Positions 58,833 to 64,000 of a DNA stretch of 64,000 nucleotides are shown here, in pieces. Position 1 is the first letter of the stretch; the number at the start of each line of letters is the position of its first letter. A program made the translations under genes and the position numbers. Below the pieces are notes generated by a model. That model saw nothing but the letters and a program-made list of their open reading frames with translations, was not told the DNA's origin and did not search any database. The DNA is from Undaria pinnatifida (lineage: Eukaryota; Sar; Phaeophyceae; Laminariales; Alariaceae). The stretch is from contig JABAKD010000020.1 in the NCBI GenBank assembly GCA_012845835.1, positions 19,468,106 to 19,532,105 of the forward strand, read 5' to 3'.

Positions 58833-61800
58833 ATGGCTCCTTATCCTCGCCTCGTGTTGCCTGTGTTGGTGGTGGCTGCGTCCTTCGCCGAGGGTTTCGT
58901 GCCTCCCGTTGCGATCCGTAACGGTGGTGGCTCGCTTCGAAGTCGCAGCGCGTGCCTTCCGCAAGCTGTTGCGCCTCGTGAGAATGGTGCGGAAACACGG
59001 CGATCATCATGGTCATCATGTCGCCCCCGACCCCGACCGGACACGAGACAGCACGCAGCGCTTGGGCCAGATGGGAGGGAAATCGATATCATCAGACATC
59101 GTGAGGCTTACTCTTACGTCGAGTACTGGGATGACTTTTACGCCGGGTGAGAAGAACGATAGTCCTTGACCTGTAGAGGTGCACCTTGTTTTTAGCAACA
59201 GACTACAAGTACTTGAATTTGTGTGGAATTATCTACCGGTTTTGAACTTCCAGCAACGGAATGGCCTCGGCGTTGAATTTCAACCGACCTCGTGGCAACG
59301 TGCGATGGCGCCATATGGTCACATGCCATACTGACTACTTGTCGTTGGGGCGGACGGCCCCGGTGCTGCTGTGCCGACTTGTTGTCATTGTAAAGTAGAG
59401 TACTATGTTGCGTTGTCTGCTGTCAGTTATCGGCCATGTCTTTGATGTATCATACGAGTACATACAACTCTGTAGTACTCTGTATCACCAAAACGTTGCC
59501 AAGCCATGAAGCATCATTGTGGAGAACTTGATTTGACGGTTTTACGTGCTCTTTGTTATCTTTCAAGCTGCCCTACTCTTTGATAGCCATCAGACCTACT
59601 GCCACGCACTTGCACTCGCCATGGCTCGCTACGCATGTGCAATACCGGTACCTGGTACGGTACGGTACACGGTACATACATATAAAGCACACATGTTCAC
59701 ACGCCGACTCGCATGCACATTGCTGTTGTCCTCACATTAATCCGCATAATCATGTCCATGGTGGCAGGACAGGCACATGCTATGCACCTACTGCTTTTTA
59801 TACATGCTATATCATTTTCATATGCTACCATAAGCTACCCATGTACCTGTCTGTGGGAGGGTATACGCCGCGACGGCCGGGCGGCGTCATTTCCCGCTTC
59901 GAGTACAACGATTAGTACATTATGCTGCCGTACGCCGAGCTGAGGTGCCGTCATGATTAATTGATTATTTCGTTTTGAGATGGGGATGCCATACCATTTT
60001 ATTCTTCAAAGGTACTAAACTACGTGCCTGGTACGTGCGGAATTATCCAGAAGCTGAACAAAGGCCTGTGCGATACCTAGTACAACTCATGATGAAAATA
60101 CATTGCATGTTATTAATAGCCACACGACAACGAACCGCCATCGACGGATCGCTGTGTTGTTGTTGTTGTTCTCGCATTAACTCGTATAGTCAAGTCCGTG
60201 GTCTCAGGGACAAGCTCCAGTCACTCTGGAGCTGAGGAATACCCCAGGGAAGAAACACAAACAAACCAAAAGTGGTACACGCATATATCACAGCTGACGC
60301 ATTTCATGCCTCCGCCAGAAACATGTAAAAAGTGAAAATCGGAAGTCAGCCTACGATGTGCCAGGTCCATACAGGTGCATACGTCTCACTACTCGCGCCT
60401 GGAAAAACCGACTACACCGCTTGCCACCCAGAAAAGACTACCACATACCAGTATATATTACACGTGGTACCTATTGCTATATGCGTCCCTGGGCTCACTC
60501 TGTCTGACAACTCCTTCTGCGCCCCCGCTTTTGACCCTTCGACTCAACATTAGAACCCCTCATGGCATGCTCTGTTCGCAGGGGGGAGGCGGGCGATCTA
60601 CGTGATGGGGACAGCTACGACTGGTTTTTCGGATATTCCAGAATGGCGGTGTACTTGAACTTGCACGTGGGTGGGGCGCGTTCGGGGCGCGTGTTGGTGC
60701 TTGGGTGCGGCAACTCGGAAATTTCGCCGAAGATGTGGGATGACGGATGGAAGTGAGCATTGCGTAACTGTGGACAGCACTTTGAATTTTCTTCGTGGCA
60801 GTCGTTCCTGGGTGGATACGGCTGCTGTACGAGTAACTGCTGTACCAGCGCATGCTTCATGCTTGAAGGAAAACATCGTTGTGACTACAAAACAGAAAGC
60901 AGTTGTTTTCTGACAGCAATTGCTATAGGATGGCCATGCCAAAGCTGTCTTGTCCTGATTCGCTTGGCTCGCATGATAATCGTCAGTCACGCCTGTGAAC
61001 AACCAAACAAGCGGCAGCAGGGGAGACTGGAAGTTGTTCTGTGCAACGATGCTTCTGGCACGCCCCCATATCTGTGTGTATTGTTATTTTTGGACAAATT
61101 TGTTCATGTTAGTATCATACCAGGTAAACACTTTGCTTTTCGGGAGAAGTCATATGGAGGCGTTTGACTGCATGTGGTGCGCTCATTTTGAGCTGGTTCG
61201 ACCACCCCCTTTCCACTTTGACTTTTTTGCATGTGCTTTGAACGGTGTCGGTTTCAAACGGTGTCGGTTGCTTGATGCACACCAGTTCGCGCGCAATGCT
61301 GCTGTTGAGCTCTGCACCTGTTGATATTTGCATAAGTTAGCTTCTGGTGGAGCTTTGCGGCAGTGTAATCCTCGTTCTGAACACATAACTCGCGTCAATC
61401 TACTGTTGCGGTCCATTCAAGGACCACAAGTGGTGGTTCGTCATTCGTGCCTTTTTTATATTTTGATTTTTCCTTCCGGCCCTAAATTAACTTGTTGCGG
61501 TCCTCCAGAAACGTCCTCAGCATCGATTTCTGCCAGCCTGTGATTGAGTCGATGCAGCGCAAGCACGAAGATAAAGCTGGACTAGAGTGGAAGGTGCGAT
61601 CAACACATCAATACCTCACGTTTCGCGCTCGGTGTTTCCTTTAAGTGTCTAGGGATCGGTTCTAAGAACATCTATTTGTCATTTTGTTTTTTGCCAAATT
61701 GGCAAGATTACAGCCGAAACATCATTTTTCTTGTCAGAATATTGTTTTCCCTCAGTCCTTTGTTGGCAAGATTATTGTTTTTTCATGTTTTGAGTTGCAA

Positions 61801-62361
61801 TTTCGAGACTCGAAAAGCAACTTGCCATTTTTTTTTGTCATGTGTAACGTGTCGTTAGAAACAGTCTTAACCCCTTTAGAGCCCCAACCCCCCCGCCCCC
61901 TGTACGAGTTCCAACCAATTTGTCCCAAAAAAACGGGTTTCCGCTTATAAAGGCGTTAAGAGCCCTCCACGTTTCACTTTTGGTGTTTGCTTCCACCGTT
62001 TCCAACTCCGAAAATTATCCTATGAATTTGATAGTTAAAATCCAAGTTTTTTTGTTCCCATAGCGGAAATGCAGTGCTAAAAATGGTGAAAGTCCAACAC
62101 GTTTCTCGCTTGCTGTGCCCTTCGCGAAACCCGACAGCGCCTCCTGTGCAGTATCCCTCTTTCTGCTGACCGTCGATACCATAGATATCTGAATACCAAG
62201 TTAATTATGTTTGTTATCTTTGCGGCAACTGCTGTGTTGGCAAGGTGATGGACGCTAGGGACATGGCCGAGCTGGAGACTGGGTCCTTTGATGCCGTCAT
62301 CGACAAGGGGCTAACGGATTCTGTTATGTACAACGATAAGTTTGCGGTCATGATGGCGAAG
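58833..62361 (+). CDS. EEF1AKMT4-like class I methyltransferase, 3'-incomplete
   Basis: Four exons in phase: 58833-59146, 60582-60752, 61509-61593 and 62245-62361 (229 codons so far). GCCGCCATGG gives a strong start context. Residues 1-25 form a signal-like segment (LVLPVLVVAASFAEG) followed by FVPP, like heterokont plastid presequences; a Ser/Arg-rich transit-like stretch follows. The methyltransferase part begins YVEYWDDFYAGGEAGD. It continues with SYDWFFGYS, motif I RVLVLGCGNSEIS, post-I NVLSIDFCQPVIESM, VMDARDMAELETGSFDAVID and KGLTDSV. These match the EEF1AKMT4/METTL13-type family, which uses S-adenosylmethionine to methylate lysines, in known cases on elongation factor 1A. The substrate here is unknown. 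The last donor (AAG|GTGAGC) is clear, but the expected EV.RVL.PGG exon is not visible in the remaining 1.6 kb. Confidence 0.85.
59716..59790 (-). mobile_element. SINE-like family C, 3' fragment in intron 1
   Basis: CTCACATTAATCCGCATAAT and GGCAGGACAGGC match the tail half of the family. Lies in the first intron of the methyltransferase gene. Confidence 0.5.
60155..60412 (-). mobile_element. SINE-like family C, copy 7 in intron 1
   Basis: Full length, with (GTT)n tail complement at 60157-60170, the CTCCAGTCACTCTGGAG palindrome, ATGCCTCCGCCAGAAACATG and head CAGGTCCATACAGGTGCATA. Antisense to the methyltransferase gene, ~170 bp before exon 2. Confidence 0.7.
61867..61959 (-). mobile_element. 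TTAA-ended MITE, copy 3 in intron 3
   Basis: 93 bp; TTAACCCCTTTAGAGCCCCA on the left matches the right end of copy 1 inverted, and GGCGTTAA is on the right. Sits in the third intron of the methyltransferase gene. Confidence 0.6.
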
Positions 62362-64000
62362 GTGAGCCACCAAACACAGAAACACGCATTCCTGGCGGGC
62401 AGCAGAAAATTGGAGTGGCAGCAGCTGTAACTGTAGGCGCACATTCCAAAGCCTGCCCGGGTGCATACCGTGAGATGCATTGTGTGCCTCGTGCAATGGG
62501 GGCTAGGCTGGTGGGTATGCGTCGCCTCTTGTACTGTATACAATTGAGGATTAGTCGCGCTGTACCGTATACTGTTGAGAATGGGTCGCACAGCAGTGCC
62601 GTATGTACTTGAGAATGAGTATCTCATATATAGCGACGGCCGCATATACTTGATAATGAGTCGCACATGTATAGCTGCGGCCTTCATCGTTTTGTGTAGC
62701 ACAATTGGTAACTGCGACGATAAATAAAAATAGAACGAACATATGACCAAAGGTTGGCACAGGCTGCGCGATGACGTGGCGAAGAAAGTGCTACCGCACC
62801 GAAAAAACGCTGTGTTCGATTCTTGCCGTGCAACAACCCAAGGCACCACGCGCTACCATCTCTCCGGCGAATTTCAAAGCTGATTTTCTTGACAACCTGG
62901 AGAGTGCAAACGCCGAGTGTTGTGTGTCTTTGTCTTCAGCAATGCAGATGAGTATAGACAAGTATGAGTAGGTTCAAGCAAATAAGGGGAAGCATAAGTA
63001 CGTACTAGGTACCGGATACCTGGTACCAGGTATATTGTGGTGTATATATCTCCACCACGTCGTGGGTGTAACCGTAGCCATTCTCAAGATGTTTGTGTGA
63101 TGGCGTTTTGACTGCGGGCGATCTGAGTTTATATTTGTTGATGGTATTGGTGATGGTGATGGTGTTGGTGATGATGGTGAAGGTGATGGTGATGGCGATG
63201 GTGATGGTGATGGTGATGGTGATGGTGTTGGTGATGGTGATGGTGATGGTGATCGTGTTGGTGTTGGTGTTGGTGATGGTGATAGTGTTGGTGTTGGTGA
63301 TGGTGTAGAACTCCATGAGTGAGGAGCCTCAGAAAGGAAATGGTCATGTCATCTTTACCCTATTTAAGTAGTACCTGGTACCTGGTAGTGTGTGTGTTAA
63401 GTAGTATTGACATGACTTTTAGATCACACCCACGCAACCGTGACACGCATCAGTGCTTCGAGTCGGAAAAAGTCTGCCGTGTGCGAGTGCCGTGGTACAT
63501 TGTTCAGCAGTGCAGTAGTCATGTTGTGGTAATGTGGTGATATTGTGGTGATACTTGGCAGGTTGGTGGCAGTGCACGAAGGGATGGTGCCGCCTCCAAT
63601 ACCGCAGTACGACACGTACCTTCCTACCTTCCCTTTCCCGAACCTTCGGTCGGAGGGTGACATTGATCTATGTAGAGCTGACGGTGACCAACAACTTCTT
63701 CCTTACGGCCCGGGACGTTTAGCAGCTCTCTGTGCCTTTGGCGGGCGTTTGGTGGGCTTTTCGTGTTTTTTCTAGCTGTAGTTCGCAAGATTAAGTATTT
63801 ATTTGCTGTTTTGATGAGACCACACTGGAACAAGAATTTGGTGTATAGTGATGTACCGGTAATATTTATGGTATTGCTACCATTCATTGGATAGGCAGGT
63901 GCCATAAGATCGGCAACACTCTGCGCGTGGTGGTGTCCGACATCCGTGACTTTAGGAGCGTGCCTCTATCCCACGTCCGAGTTAATAAATAACTCCTGCT
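62362..64000. other. Probable intron or downstream region of methyltransferase gene
   Basis: Holds a (GGTGAT)n microsatellite (63137-63303), three diverged GAGAATGAGT.(G/T)C pieces near 62520-62670 and TACCWGGTA motifs near 63019, 63024, 63370 and 63376. The last 90 bp have an open frame (NTLRVVVSDIRDFRSVPLSH) without a family I recognise. No exon completing the methyltransferase could be found. Confidence 0.45.
63137..63303. repeat. (GGTGAT)n microsatellite
   Basis: GGTGAT and GGTGTT units for ~165 bp. Open frames through it (poly-Val/Met, poly-His/Gln) are artefacts. Confidence 0.9.

Noticed and set aside
62771-62971. Candidate fifth exon of the methyltransferase
   Set aside because: None of its frames shows the expected post-motif EV.RVL.PGG sequence, and the upstream acceptor does not give a matching phase.

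Overview
The window looks like nuclear DNA of an intron-rich eukaryote, most likely a photosynthetic stramenopile and perhaps a brown alga. The evidence is: genes split by 0.3-1.4 kb GT-AG introns; one protein whose N-terminus resembles the signal peptide plus phenylalanine motif of heterokont plastid presequences; an ERICH2-like protein, a family otherwise tied to ciliated or flagellated cells; a LINE with an AP-type endonuclease; and TTAGGG-type repeats. This placement is inference. There are no rRNA genes, true tRNA genes or CRISPR arrays.

Only three host genes can be supported. At 9.7-11.9 kb (+) lies a two-exon, glutamine- and serine-rich protein of unknown function with a SINE in its intron. 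At 56.6-58.2 kb (-) lies a gene whose product resembles the C-terminal part of ERICH2: three exons whose phases fit and an acidic tail. Divergent to it, 0.64 kb away, a class I methyltransferase gene similar to EEF1AKMT4 begins at 58833 (+). Its first four exons, in phase, run to 62361 and the 3' end probably lies beyond the window.

The other ~55 kb is repeat-rich intergenic DNA. It holds two copies of one LINE, one 5'-truncated (19.6-22.1 kb) and one longer but broken (36-40 kb), plus a fragment of a relative (33 kb). There is an old miniature LTR family (TRIM-like) with a complete copy at 29.1 kb, a chained array at 30.8-32.7 kb and an inverted copy at 54.4 kb. There are two SINE-like families (one with tRNA-type boxes, one with an (AAC)n tail), short TTAA-ended MITEs, a ~295 bp satellite (13.9-15.4 kb), several dispersed repeat pairs and many microsatellites.

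The most unusual signals are three. The near-palindrome TACCWGGTA occurs about 29 times by eye, against about 0.5 expected. A dispersed ~100 bp element comes in two subfamilies whose copies can be read as one related short peptide (LAKMS..F..LTA.V). Two hairpins keep the same loop but have different stems.
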